Below are positions 17,542 to 28,493 of a stretch of 64,000 nucleotides of DNA, piece by piece. Each line of letters opens with the position of its first letter. Positions within the stretch are counted from its first letter, which is position 1. The notes below the pieces were generated by a model. The model did not search any database. It saw only the letters and a list, made by a program, of their open reading frames with translations, and was not told the DNA's origin. The translations under genes were made by a program, and so were the position numbers. Source of the stretch: UBA4615 sp964399635 (GTDB lineage Bacteria; Pseudomonadota; Gammaproteobacteria; Burkholderiales; Burkholderiaceae_E). Location of the stretch: contig CAYNRU010000003.1 in assembly GCA_964399635.1 (NCBI GenBank), positions 95,600 to 159,599 on the forward strand, in the 5' to 3' direction.

Positions 17542-18048
17542 ATGGCAGACGCATCCCCGCTGGTCGGGGTGGTGATGGGCAGCAGCAGCGACTGGGACGT
17601 GATGCAGCATGCGGTCGCGGTGCTGCGCGAGTTCGGCGTGCCGCACGAGGCCCGCGTGGTGTCGGCGCACCGGATGCCCGACGAGATGTTCGCGTACGCG
17701 CAGGCCGCGTCCGGACGCGGCCTGCGGGCGATCGTGGCCGGGGCGGGGGGCGCGGCCCACCTGCCGGGCATGCTGGCGGCCAAGACCACGGTCCCGGTCT
17801 GCGGCGTGCCCGTGCCCTCGCGCTACCTGCGCGGCGAGGACTCGCTGCTGTCGATCGTGCAGATGCCGCGGGGCGTGCCGGTGGCCACCTTCGCGATCGG
17901 CGAGGCCGGGGCGGCGAACGCCGCGCTGTTTGCCGTGGCGTTGCTCGCCGCGACCGACCCGGCGCTCGCCTCGGCCCTGGAGGCCTTCAGGGTGCGCCAG
18001 ACGGATGTGGCGCGCGCGATGACGCTGCCGCCTGGCCCGAACCGATGA
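17542..18048 (+). CDS. purE: 5-(carboxyamino)imidazole ribonucleotide mutase (class I PurE)
   Basis: Converts N5-CAIR to CAIR in purine synthesis. The 168-residue product has the class I signature GVVMGSSSDWDVM, the catalytic histidine in VVSAHRMPDEMF, the glycine-rich AGAGGAAHLPGMLA and PVPSRYLRGEDSLLSIVQMP. The last four bases (ATGA, 18045-18048) overlap the purK start. A GATAACAT stretch at 17512-17519 could contain its -10. It works with PurK, which makes its substrate. Confidence 0.97.
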   Translation: MADASPLVGVVMGSSSDWDVMQHAVAVLREFGVPHEARVVSAHRMPDEMFAYAQAASGRGLRAIVAGAGGAAHLPGMLAAKTTVPVCGVPVPSRYLRGEDSLLSIVQMPRGVPVATFAIGEAGAANAALFAVALLAATDPALASALEAFRVRQTDVARAMTLPPGPNR

Positions 18049-19241
18049 CCGGACCCGCCATGCGTCCCGTCCTGCGTCCCGAGCGCCCGCTCGCGCCCGG
18101 CAGCTGGCTCGCCCTGCTCGGCGGCGGACAGCTCGGCCGCATGTTCTGCATGGCCGCGCAGAGCCTCGGCTTTCGCGTCTGCGTGCTCGATCCGGGCGAG
18201 GACAGCCCCGCGGGCAGCGTCGCCGACCGCCACCTGCGCGCCGGCTACCTGGATGCCGCGGCGCTCGACGAGCTCGCGCGCGGCTGCGCGGCGGCCACCA
18301 CCGAGTTCGAGAACGTGCCGGCGGGCGCGCTCGAGCGGCTCGCGCGCGACATCGTCGTCAGTCCCGCAGCCTCGGCCGTCGCCATCGCCCAGGACCGCAT
18401 CGCCGAGAAGGCCTTCGTGCGCGACGCGGGCATCGAGGTGGCGCCCTACTGCGCGGTCACCGCCGAGGTCGACCTGCTCGCGGCCGATGCTGCGCTGTTT
18501 CCCGCGATCCTGAAGGCCGCGCGCCTGGGCTACGACGGCAAGGGCCAGGCGCGGGTGGCCGACCGGGCACAGGCACTCGAGGCCTTCCGCGCGATGGGCG
18601 GGGTGCCCTGCGTGCTCGAGAAGCGCCTCGCGCTCGCGATGGAGGTGTCGGTGGTGGTGGCGCGCGGCTTCGACGGCGCGGCGCTCGCCTGGCCGGTCGC
18701 CGAGAACGAGCACCGCGACGGCATCCTCGCGGTGTCGGTCGCGCCGGCGCGCATCGACGCGGCCACCGCCGCGCGCGCCACGGACGCCGCCCTCGGCGTC
18801 GCGGCGGCGCTCGACTACGTGGGTGTGCTGTGCGTCGAGTTCTTCGTGCTGGCCGACGGCCGGCTGGTCGTCAACGAGATGGCGCCGCGCCCCCACAATT
18901 CCGGGCACTACACGATCGACGCCTGCGTCACCAGCCAGTTCGAGCAGCAGGCGAGGGTGCTCGCCGGCCTGCCGCTCGGCTCGGCCCACCAGCACTCGCC
19001 CGCGGTGATGCTGAACCTGCTCGGCGACGCCTGGTTCCCTGGCGGGCGCGCCGTCGCCGAGGGGCCGCTCGAGCCCGACTGGCGCCTGGTGCTCGGCCAT
19101 CCGCGTGCCAAGCTCCATCTGTACGGCAAGGCGCAGGCACGCCCGGGTCGCAAGATGGGCCACGTGACCGTGCTCGGCGACACGCTCGCGGAGTGCCTCG
19201 AGACCGCGGCCGCGATCGAGCGCGACCTGGGGCTGCGGTGA
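18045..19241 (+). CDS. purK: 5-(carboxyamino)imidazole ribonucleotide synthase
   Basis: ATP-grasp enzyme of 398 residues that carboxylates AIR with bicarbonate and ATP to give N5-CAIR. The N-terminal nucleotide-binding motif is LLGGGQLGRMFCMAA. The ATP-grasp core shows ILKAARLGYDGKGQARV, VLEKRLALAMEVSVVVAR and the Mg-binding VVNEMAPRPHNSGHYTID. The ATG overlaps the purE stop (ATGA), and its own TGA overlaps the GTG of the next gene, so purE-purK-tsaC are translationally coupled. A second ATG five codons later (18060) is also possible. Confidence 0.97.
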   Translation: MTGPAMRPVLRPERPLAPGSWLALLGGGQLGRMFCMAAQSLGFRVCVLDPGEDSPAGSVADRHLRAGYLDAAALDELARGCAAATTEFENVPAGALERLARDIVVSPAASAVAIAQDRIAEKAFVRDAGIEVAPYCAVTAEVDLLAADAALFPAILKAARLGYDGKGQARVADRAQALEAFRAMGGVPCVLEKRLALAMEVSVVVARGFDGAALAWPVAENEHRDGILAVSVAPARIDAATAARATDAALGVAAALDYVGVLCVEFFVLADGRLVVNEMAPRPHNSGHYTIDACVTSQFEQQARVLAGLPLGSAHQHSPAVMLNLLGDAWFPGGRAVAEGPLEPDWRLVLGHPRAKLHLYGKAQARPGRKMGHVTVLGDTLAECLETAAAIERDLGLR

Positions 19242-20206
19242 TCGAGCCGGCCACGCCGCAGGCGATCGAGCGCGCCGCCCGCAGGCTGGTCGCAGGTGGG
19301 CTGGTCGCCTTTCCCACCGAGACGGTCTACGGGCTCGGCGGCGATGCCGCGCAGCCGGATGCCGTGGCCGCCATCTACGCCACCAAGGGACGGCCCGCCG
19401 ACCATCCGCTGATCGTGCACGTGCCCGACCTCGAGCACGCCCGGCGCTGGGCGGTGCTCGATGCGCGCGCCGAGCGGCTCGTGCGGCAGTTCTGGCCCGG
19501 GCCGCTGACGCTCGTGCTGCGGCTGGCCGCTGGCGCGCCCGCCTGGTCCTGCGGCGGACAGGCGAGCGTGGGCTTGCGCTGCCCGTCGCACCCGGTCGCG
19601 CATGCGCTCCTCGTGCGCTTCGCCGAGCTCGGGGGCAGCGGCGTCGCCGCGCCGTCGGCCAACCGCTTCGGCAAGGTCAGCCCCACGTCGGCGGCGCACG
19701 TCGCCGACGACCTCGGCGCGGATGCGCCGATGATCCTGGACGGCGGCCCGAGCGAGGTCGGGGTGGAGTCGACCATCGTCGACCTGAGTCGTGGGCGGCC
19801 GGTCCTGCTGCGCCCCGGGCGCATCGCGCGCGAAGCGCTCGAGGACGCGCTCGGCGAGCCGGTTCCGGATCGCGACGCGCTGGCGCCGCGGGCGTCAGGC
19901 ACGCTGGCCTCGCACTACAGCCCGGACACGCCGGTGGAGCTGGTCGAGCCGCGGGCGATGGACGCGCGGCTCGCGGCGCTCGCCGGCGCGCGCATCGCGC
20001 TGTGGTCGGGGCGCGCGCCCGCGCAGCCGGTGGCGCACTGGACCGAGGCGCCGCCCGATGCCACCGCCTACGAGGCGGCGCTCTACGCGACGCTGCGTCG
20101 CATGGACCGCCTGGGGCTCGATCGTATCGTGGTCGAGACGCCGCCCGCGGCGCCTGCCTGGGACGCGGTGCACGACCGGCTCGCGCGCGCTGCGACGCCG
20201 CCGTGA
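19238..20206 (+). CDS. tsaC: L-threonylcarbamoyladenylate synthase, Sua5-type (YrdC plus C-terminal domain)
   Basis: Makes threonylcarbamoyl-AMP for the t6A37 modification of tRNAs that read ANN codons. The YrdC domain fills residues 5-200 with TETVYGLGGDA, the K-x-R motif in ATKGRPADHPL, the VAAPSANRFGKVSPTSA segment (S-x-N) and VGVESTIVDL. A Sua5 C-terminal domain follows a linker with the SGTLASHYSPDTPVEL motif. At 322 residues it is Sua5-like rather than the short TsaC of E. coli. The GTG start overlaps the purK TGA. Its place after purK is common in Burkholderiales. Confidence 0.94.
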   Translation: MIEPATPQAIERAARRLVAGGLVAFPTETVYGLGGDAAQPDAVAAIYATKGRPADHPLIVHVPDLEHARRWAVLDARAERLVRQFWPGPLTLVLRLAAGAPAWSCGGQASVGLRCPSHPVAHALLVRFAELGGSGVAAPSANRFGKVSPTSAAHVADDLGADAPMILDGGPSEVGVESTIVDLSRGRPVLLRPGRIAREALEDALGEPVPDRDALAPRASGTLASHYSPDTPVELVEPRAMDARLAALAGARIALWSGRAPAQPVAHWTEAPPDATAYEAALYATLRRMDRLGLDRIVVETPPAAPAWDAVHDRLARAATPP

Positions 20207-20210
20207 GCCG

Positions 20211-20227
20211 GGGCGCTCACGGCGCCC
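20211..20227 (+). terminator. Possible hairpin at the end of the purE-purK-tsaC operon
   Basis: GGGCGC (20211-20216) and GCGCCC (20222-20227) flank a five-base loop just after the tsaC stop. It is short and has no T-run, so it is only a candidate. Confidence 0.3.
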
Positions 20228-20312
20228 GCGACCTGCTCCTACACCGCGGCCGCGCCGCCTCCCAGTAGCGCCGGAGCAAGCTCGGCAGGCGCTCGCAAGG
20301 CATCATCGGGAC

Positions 20313-21599
20313 ATGACCCCGTCCCGCCCTTCAGACACCATGACCGCCGTCCTCGCCGCCGCGTCCGGCGCCGCCCGTGCCGTCGTGCGCGCCGCGCGGC
20401 CGGCCCCCGCCGTCGCCCTCCTGGCCGCGCTGCTCCTCGCCGCCTGCGGCGGCAGCGACGACCCGCCCGCACCGGCCCCCGGCCCGATTGCCGCCGTGCC
20501 GGCACCGCCCTCGTCGGTGCTCGGCACGACGCAGGTCGCGCCCGATCCCGCCTGGCTGGGCGCGACCAGGCCGGTCGCGGTGCTGGGCAAGGCCACGATC
20601 GAGGCCGCCAACCAGCGGCGCGGCTGGGCCGCGCTCACCGGGCCTGCGCGCTGCGACGTCACCGTCCACGCGATCTCGCACGCGACGGTCGGTCCGAAAG
20701 GCGAGCCGACCGACGCGACCGGCGCAGTGCTGGTGCCGTCCGGCCCCGACTGCCCCGGCCCGTACACGATCGTGTCCTACTCCCGCGGCACCGACCTGCA
20801 CCGCAGCCGCACGCTGGCGGTGCCCGACGACCGCGAGACGCAGGCGATCGCCGGTTTCTTCGCGACCCATGGCTTGGTGGTCGTGGCCTCCGACTACCTG
20901 GGCTACGGCGGGTCGAGCTTGCGCTACCACCCCTACCTCCAGGCCGAGTCGGTCGCGCGCACCAACCTCGATGCGATCCGCGCGTCGCGCACGCTGCTGT
21001 CGCGGCTCGGCGTCGCCGAGTCGGGCCGGCTGATCCTGACCGGCTACTCGCAGGGCGGGCACGCGGCGCTCGCCACGCAGCGCGCCATCGAACGCGATCG
21101 TCCGGCGGGCTTCGCGCTCACCGCAACCGGCGCGATGTCCGGACCCTACGATCTCGCCGGCACGCTGACCGACTCGGCCGCGCTGCTCACGATGTCGTTC
21201 GCGAGCCTCGACGATTCGCCGCTCGAGCGCACGGTCGAGCTGCGGCTCGGCGACCTGATCGCCGGCAGCCTCGCCGACCTTCTGGCCAACGGCAGCAGCG
21301 TGGGGCAGTACCTGAGCGTCAACTCGGTGCTCGGCTGGACGCCCGTCGCGCCGGTGCTGCTGTGCGGGGGCTCGCGGGACCCGGTCGTGACCTTCGCCAA
21401 CACCGTGAACGCGGCCGCGGATTTCGCGTCGCGCGGCGCCCGGGTCGCGGTGCTCGACGTGGAGCAGGTGCCGGCCTTCCGGCCGCTGCTGCCGCCCGCC
21501 GGCACGCCCTCGAGCGAGCTCGGCACCTACCATCAAGGCACGGTGCCGCCGCTGTGCTTCCAGATGGTCCGCGACCGGGTGCTGGCCGTCTACCGCTGA
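20313..21599 (+). CDS. Secreted alpha/beta hydrolase lipoprotein (secretory lipase-like)
   Basis: Alpha/beta hydrolase of 428 residues. A lipoprotein signal is evident: a long hydrophobic N-terminus ending in the lipobox LAAC-GG near residue 45, then a proline-rich linker. The catalytic domain has the oxyanion region SYSRGTDLH and the nucleophile elbow GYSQGGHAAL. Candidate acid and histidine are the aspartate in CGGSRDPVVTFAN and the histidine in TYHQGTVPP. The pattern resembles secretory (LIP-type) lipases/esterases. An alternative start at 20340 would shorten the N-terminus by nine residues and still give a full signal. It is convergent with the box-cluster hydrolase and overlaps it by 10 bases. 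Confidence 0.82.
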   Translation: MTPSRPSDTMTAVLAAASGAARAVVRAARPAPAVALLAALLLAACGGSDDPPAPAPGPIAAVPAPPSSVLGTTQVAPDPAWLGATRPVAVLGKATIEAANQRRGWAALTGPARCDVTVHAISHATVGPKGEPTDATGAVLVPSGPDCPGPYTIVSYSRGTDLHRSRTLAVPDDRETQAIAGFFATHGLVVVASDYLGYGGSSLRYHPYLQAESVARTNLDAIRASRTLLSRLGVAESGRLILTGYSQGGHAALATQRAIERDRPAGFALTATGAMSGPYDLAGTLTDSAALLTMSFASLDDSPLERTVELRLGDLIAGSLADLLANGSSVGQYLSVNSVLGWTPVAPVLLCGGSRDPVVTFANTVNAAADFASRGARVAVLDVEQVPAFRPLLPPAGTPSSELGTYHQGTVPPLCFQMVRDRVLAVYR

Positions 21600-22414
21600 G
21601 CGCGCGGGGCCGCGGGCAGGCTTCGCGCCTCGCGCCGCATGAAGGCCAGCGTCGCGTCGATCAGCGCGTCGGGCTGGTCGCGGTGCGGCGAATGACCGCA
21701 GCCCTCGAGCGCGAGCATCCCGGCGCGCGGCACCGCGCGGGCGATCGCCTCGATCTGCGCCAGCGTGCCGTACTCGTCGTCGCGGCCCTGCACCGCGAGC
21801 ACCGGGCAGCCGATCGCAGGCAGCAGCGCCTCGATGTTCCAGCCGACGAAGGCCGGCGAGCGCCACGCGTCGTTCCAGCCGAAGAAGGCCGAGTCCGGAT
21901 CGTCGTGGAAGCGCGCCAGGCGCGCGCGCAGGTCGGTGTCGCGGTAGGCGTCGCGGATCCGCTCGACGCTGTCGATCGACACCGGCTCCACGAACACGTG
22001 CGGCGCGACCACGACCGCGCCGGCGACGCTATCCGGAAAGCGCGCCGCGTGGATCAGCGCGATCGAGCCGCCGTCGCTGTGCCCGAACAGCCAGGGCGGC
22101 TCCCGCGCCGCGTCCACGCCGAGCGCCTCGAGCAGCGCGGGCAGCACCTCGATCGCCTGGCGGTGCATGAAGTCAGGGCCCCAGCGCTCGTCGGCCGGAC
22201 GCGGCGTCGAGCGGCCGTAGCCGGGGCGCGAATACACGAGGCCGCGCAGCCCGCCGGCCGCGCACAGGCGTGCGGGGAAGTCGCGCCACATCGCCACCGA
22301 GCCCAGGCCCTCGTGCAGGAACACCATCAGCGGGCCGCCCGCCGCGTGGTCGCCGACGCGCAGGTACTCGAGGGTCGGCCCGCCCGCGAGCGCGATCCGT
22401 GCCGGCCCGCTCAT
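21590..22414 (-). CDS. Alpha/beta hydrolase of the box cluster
   Basis: Cytoplasmic alpha/beta hydrolase of 274 residues. The oxyanion segment is FLHEGLGSVAMWRDFP, the nucleophile elbow is FGHSDGGSIAL, the likely acid is in VQGRDDEYGT and the catalytic histidine is in GCGHSPHRDQP. Its ATG overlaps the bclA stop (ATGA), so the two are co-translated. Hydrolases of this type are often seen beside benzoate-CoA ligase genes. A salvage role, such as thioester or lactone hydrolysis, is plausible but not established here. Confidence 0.88.
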   Translation of the reverse strand: MSGPARIALAGGPTLEYLRVGDHAAGGPLMVFLHEGLGSVAMWRDFPARLCAAGGLRGLVYSRPGYGRSTPRPADERWGPDFMHRQAIEVLPALLEALGVDAAREPPWLFGHSDGGSIALIHAARFPDSVAGAVVVAPHVFVEPVSIDSVERIRDAYRDTDLRARLARFHDDPDSAFFGWNDAWRSPAFVGWNIEALLPAIGCPVLAVQGRDDEYGTLAQIEAIARAVPRAGMLALEGCGHSPHRDQPDALIDATLAFMRREARSLPAAPRAQR

Positions 22415-24045
22415 CGGCGCGCCTGCCGTTCCGCCTCGCGCAGCCTGAAGCGCTGGATCTTGCCGGTCGCGGTCTTGGGCAGCTCGGTGACGAACACGAT
22501 GGCACGCGGGTACTTGAACGGCGCGAGCCGTGACTTCACGAAGGTCTGCAGCTCGCCCGCCTCGGCCTGCGAGCCGGTCGAGCCGTCCTTGCGCACCACG
22601 AAGGCCTTGGCGCGGGTCAGCCCCTGATCGTCCTCGACGCCGATCACCGCGGCCTCGAGCACCGACGGATGCTGCATCAGCGTGGACTCCACCTCGAAGG
22701 GCGACACGTACTGCCCGCTGACCTTCAGCATGTCGTCGCCGCGGCCGGCGTAGACGTAGTACCCGTCGGGATCGCGGAAGTACTTGTCGCCGCTCTTCGT
22801 CCAGGCGCCCTGGAAGGTGGCGCGCGAGCGGGTCCGGTCGGCCCAGTACATCAGCGCCGCCGACGGCCCCTCGATGAACAGGTCGCCGACCTCGTCCGGG
22901 CCCTCGATCACGCGGCCCGCGTCGTCGCGCAGCTCGACCCGGTAGCCGTGCACGGGCTTGCCGGTCGTGCCGTAGCGCACGTCGCCCGGACGATTCGAGA
23001 GAAAGATGTGCAGCATCTCGGTCGAGCCGATGCCGTCGACGATCTCGCAGCCGAAGCGCGCGCCGAAGCGCTCGCCGATCTCGCGGGGCAGCGCCTCGCC
23101 GGCCGACGAGCACAGCCGCAGCGACACCGCGTCGCGCTCGGGCAGGGCGGGCGAGGCCAGCATGCCTGCGTAGCCGGTGGGCGCGCCGAAGAACACCGTC
23201 GGGCGCGGGGTGCCGGTCCAGCGCGCGAAGATCGCCTCGGGCGTGGGACGCCCGGCCATCAGCAGCACGGTCGCGCCGACCGACAGCGGGAAGCTCAGCG
23301 CGTTGCCCAGCCCGTAGGCGAAGAAGAGCTTGGCCGCCGAGAAGCAGACGTCGCGCGCGCTCAGGCCGAGCACCGGCTGCGCGTAGAGCGCCGCGGTCCA
23401 GTAGAGGTTGGCGTGGGTGTGCGCGGTGCCCTTGGGACGGCCGGTGGAGCCCGACGAGTAGAGCCAGAAGCCGATGTCGTCGGCGCCGGTGGCGGCGGGG
23501 GCCGCGGGCGGCTGGCCGGGCAGCCAGGCGTCGAGCTCGAGCGCGGGCAGCGGCACGGCGTCCGGTGTCGGGCCGCCCCGCGTGGATACCAGCAGCCGCG
23601 TCACCTCGTGCGCGCCGCGCGCCATCGCCTGCGCGAGGGTCGGCACCAGCGCGGCCGACACGACGGCGGCCTGGGCGCGGCTGTGGGCGAGCATGAACGC
23701 ATAGTCGTCGGGCGTGAGCAGCGTGTTGACCGCGACCGGGACCACGCCGGCGTGCAGGCAGCCGAGGAAGGCCACCGGCCAGTCGATGCAGTCGTGCATC
23801 AGCAGCAGCACGCGCTCCTCCCGGCGCAGGCCGAGCGCGGCGAGGCCGCCGGCGAAGCGCCGCACGCGGTCGGCGAGTTCGCCGTAGCCCAGGGCGCCGA
23901 CGTCGTCGACGTAGGCGACGGCAGCGCCGCGGTCGCGGTTCAGCTCGAGCAGCCAGGCCGCGGCGTTGAAGCGCTCGGGCGGGGCGGGCGGCGCGGACGC
24001 CGGGGCGTGGGGCAGCGGCACGTCGGCCAGTGTCGGTTCAGTCAT
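22411..24045 (-). CDS. bclA: Benzoate-CoA ligase
   Basis: Activates benzoate with ATP and CoA to benzoyl-CoA, the first step of the box pathway. The 544-residue ANL enzyme shows the P-loop YSSGSTGRPKGTAHTH, the A5-type motif GIGSTEMLHIFLS, the hinge region YAGRGDDMLKVSGQYVSP and the catalytic lysine in ELPKTATGKIQRF. The benzoate-ligase family segment FFAYGLGNALSFPLSVGA is present. An AGGAG site (complement of CTCCT at 24052-24056) supports the ATG at 24045. It is divergent from boxR, and its promoter shares a 10-mer with the boxC promoter. Confidence 0.95.
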   Translation of the reverse strand: MTEPTLADVPLPHAPASAPPAPPERFNAAAWLLELNRDRGAAVAYVDDVGALGYGELADRVRRFAGGLAALGLRREERVLLLMHDCIDWPVAFLGCLHAGVVPVAVNTLLTPDDYAFMLAHSRAQAAVVSAALVPTLAQAMARGAHEVTRLLVSTRGGPTPDAVPLPALELDAWLPGQPPAAPAATGADDIGFWLYSSGSTGRPKGTAHTHANLYWTAALYAQPVLGLSARDVCFSAAKLFFAYGLGNALSFPLSVGATVLLMAGRPTPEAIFARWTGTPRPTVFFGAPTGYAGMLASPALPERDAVSLRLCSSAGEALPREIGERFGARFGCEIVDGIGSTEMLHIFLSNRPGDVRYGTTGKPVHGYRVELRDDAGRVIEGPDEVGDLFIEGPSAALMYWADRTRSRATFQGAWTKSGDKYFRDPDGYYVYAGRGDDMLKVSGQYVSPFEVESTLMQHPSVLEAAVIGVEDDQGLTRAKAFVVRKDGSTGSQAEAGELQTFVKSRLAPFKYPRAIVFVTELPKTATGKIQRFRLREAERQARR

Positions 24046-24101
24046 CGGCGTCTCCTCGGTGCCGCCCGGCGGCAAGGCTGGCTCGCCATTGCGGCAATCC
24101 A

Positions 24102-24165
24102 GTTCATGAACCAAAATTACAGTTCGTCCTGATCGATGTCAAGCACTATAATGCATGTTTGCGGC
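24102..24165. promoter_or_regulatory. Divergent bclA / boxR promoter and operator region
   Basis: On the minus strand TTGACA (complement of 24137-24142) with TGTAAT (complement of 24116-24121, 15-base spacer) can drive bclA. On the plus strand TATAAT at 24147-24152 is a consensus -10 for boxR and runs straight into TGCA (24152-24155, within ATGCAT), but no good -35 is seen. GTTCATGAAC (24102-24111) is a perfect palindrome. TGCA is the core of known BzdR/BoxR operators, so autoregulation and repression of bclA are likely. Confidence 0.65.
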
Positions 24166-24203
24166 AACATGGCGCACCCGGAAGACGGATCGAAGGACTG
24201 GCG

Positions 24204-25145
24204 ATGACCACGCACGCACTGCATGACCCCGCCGATGGCGCGGCCGGCGAGCCCGCCCGGGGCGAGCGCGCGGACGACCCGCGCGACCCGTTCCTGGTGG
24301 CGCTCGGCGAGCGCGCGCGCTCGCTGCGGGCGCGCCGCGGCATGACCCGCCGGGCCCTGTCGGTGGCCTCCGAGGTGTCGGAGCGGCACCTGGCCAACCT
24401 GGAGCTCGGGCTGGGCAACGCGTCCATCCAGGTGCTGCGCCAGGTGTCGGGCGCGCTCGGCGCGCCCCTGGCCGAGCTGATCGGCGACGAGACCACGTCC
24501 AGCCCCGAGTGGCTGCTGATCCGCGACCTGCTGCGCGGGCGCGGCGAAGCCGACCTGCGCCGCGCGCGGCTCGCGCTGGCCGAGGTGTTCGGGCAGGCCG
24601 CCCGCCCCGACAGCCGCCTGTCGCGCATCGCGCTGGTGGGGCTGCGCGGCGCCGGCAAGTCCACGCTCGGCCAGATGCTGGCCGACGACCTCGACGTGCC
24701 CTTCGTGGAGCTGAATCGCGAGATCGAGCGGGTCGCGGGCTGCGGCCTGGCCGAGATCCACAACCTGCTCGGCCCCACCGCCTACCGCCGCTACGAGCGG
24801 CGCGCGCTGGAGGAGACCATCCAGCTGTACCCGGACGCGGTGATCGCCACGCCCGGCGGCGTGGTGTCCGACCCGGCCACCTTCAACCTGCTGCTCGCGC
24901 ACTGCCTGACCGTCTGGCTCAAGGCCTCGCCCGAGGAGCACATGCAGCGCGTGGTCGCGCAGGGCGACCTGCGCCCGATGTCCGGCAACCAGGAGGCCAT
25001 GGACGACCTCAAGCGGATCCTGGTCGGCCGCAGCCCGTTCTACTCGCGCGCCGACCTGCAGGTGGAGACCTCCGGGCGCTCGCTCGCGCAGACCTTCGAG
25101 GCGCTGCGGACGCAGCTGAGGGCGGTGACGCAAAACAAGCAATAA
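24204..25145 (+). CDS. boxR: BoxR/BzdR-type regulator: XRE helix-turn-helix fused to a shikimate kinase-like domain
   Basis: Benzoyl-CoA-responsive repressor of the box genes, 313 residues. The N-terminal XRE helix-turn-helix is at about residues 34-90 (SLRARRGMTRRALSVASEVS, then LANLELGLGNAS). The C-terminal half (about 140-300) looks like shikimate kinase with a P-loop GLRGAGKST at residues 146-154 and the segment IATPGGVVSDPATFN. In BzdR and BoxR this domain binds benzoyl-CoA rather than shikimate. The ATG at 24204 is preceded by a weak GAAGGA. It lies between bclA (divergent) and boxC (118 bases downstream), the expected place for control of both arms. Confidence 0.94.
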   Translation: MTTHALHDPADGAAGEPARGERADDPRDPFLVALGERARSLRARRGMTRRALSVASEVSERHLANLELGLGNASIQVLRQVSGALGAPLAELIGDETTSSPEWLLIRDLLRGRGEADLRRARLALAEVFGQAARPDSRLSRIALVGLRGAGKSTLGQMLADDLDVPFVELNREIERVAGCGLAEIHNLLGPTAYRRYERRALEETIQLYPDAVIATPGGVVSDPATFNLLLAHCLTVWLKASPEEHMQRVVAQGDLRPMSGNQEAMDDLKRILVGRSPFYSRADLQVETSGRSLAQTFEALRTQLRAVTQNKQ

Positions 25146-25156
25146 AGTGCGTGTTT

Positions 25157-25191
25157 GTGCTTGACACACCTCAAGAATGCAGTATGATGCA
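25157..25191 (+). promoter_or_regulatory. boxC promoter with overlapping TGCA repeats
   Basis: TTGACA at 25161-25166 and TATGAT at 25183-25188 are 16 bases apart. ATGCA occurs at 25177-25181 and again at 25187-25191, one helical turn apart and flanking the -10. The 10-mer GTGCTTGACA (25157-25166) is identical to the one in the bclA promoter on the other strand (24137-24146). The -10 runs straight into TGCA, as at the boxR promoter. This fits repression by BoxR bound over the -10. Confidence 0.78.
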
Positions 25192-25263
25192 CGACATCGA
25201 GCCGGCCGGGGGACGCTTGCAGCGCCCATCGCATCGGCATCGCCGCCCACACCGGAGAAGCCG

Positions 25264-26937
<1,674 letters not shown>

Positions 26938-26980
26938 CCCGCCGCGTCCACACCCTTTCCACCCATCCGGAGCGCCCGCC

Positions 26981-28408
<1,428 letters not shown>

Positions 28409-28424
28409 TACGCTGGCACCGGCC

Positions 28425-28455
28425 GGGCGGCCCGGGGCGCACCCCGCGGCCGCCC
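28425..28455 (+). other. Intercistronic hairpin between boxB and boxA
   Basis: GGGCGGCCCGGGG (28425-28437) pairs with CCCCG-c-GGCCGCCC (28442-28455), a 13-bp stem with one bulged base and a four-base loop. It starts 17 bases after the boxB stop and ends 38 bases before the boxA ATG. It may protect the upstream message or reduce boxA expression relative to boxB. Confidence 0.5.
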
Positions 28456-28493
28456 GCATCGTTTCCCGGATCCGCATCCGGCTGGAGACACGC

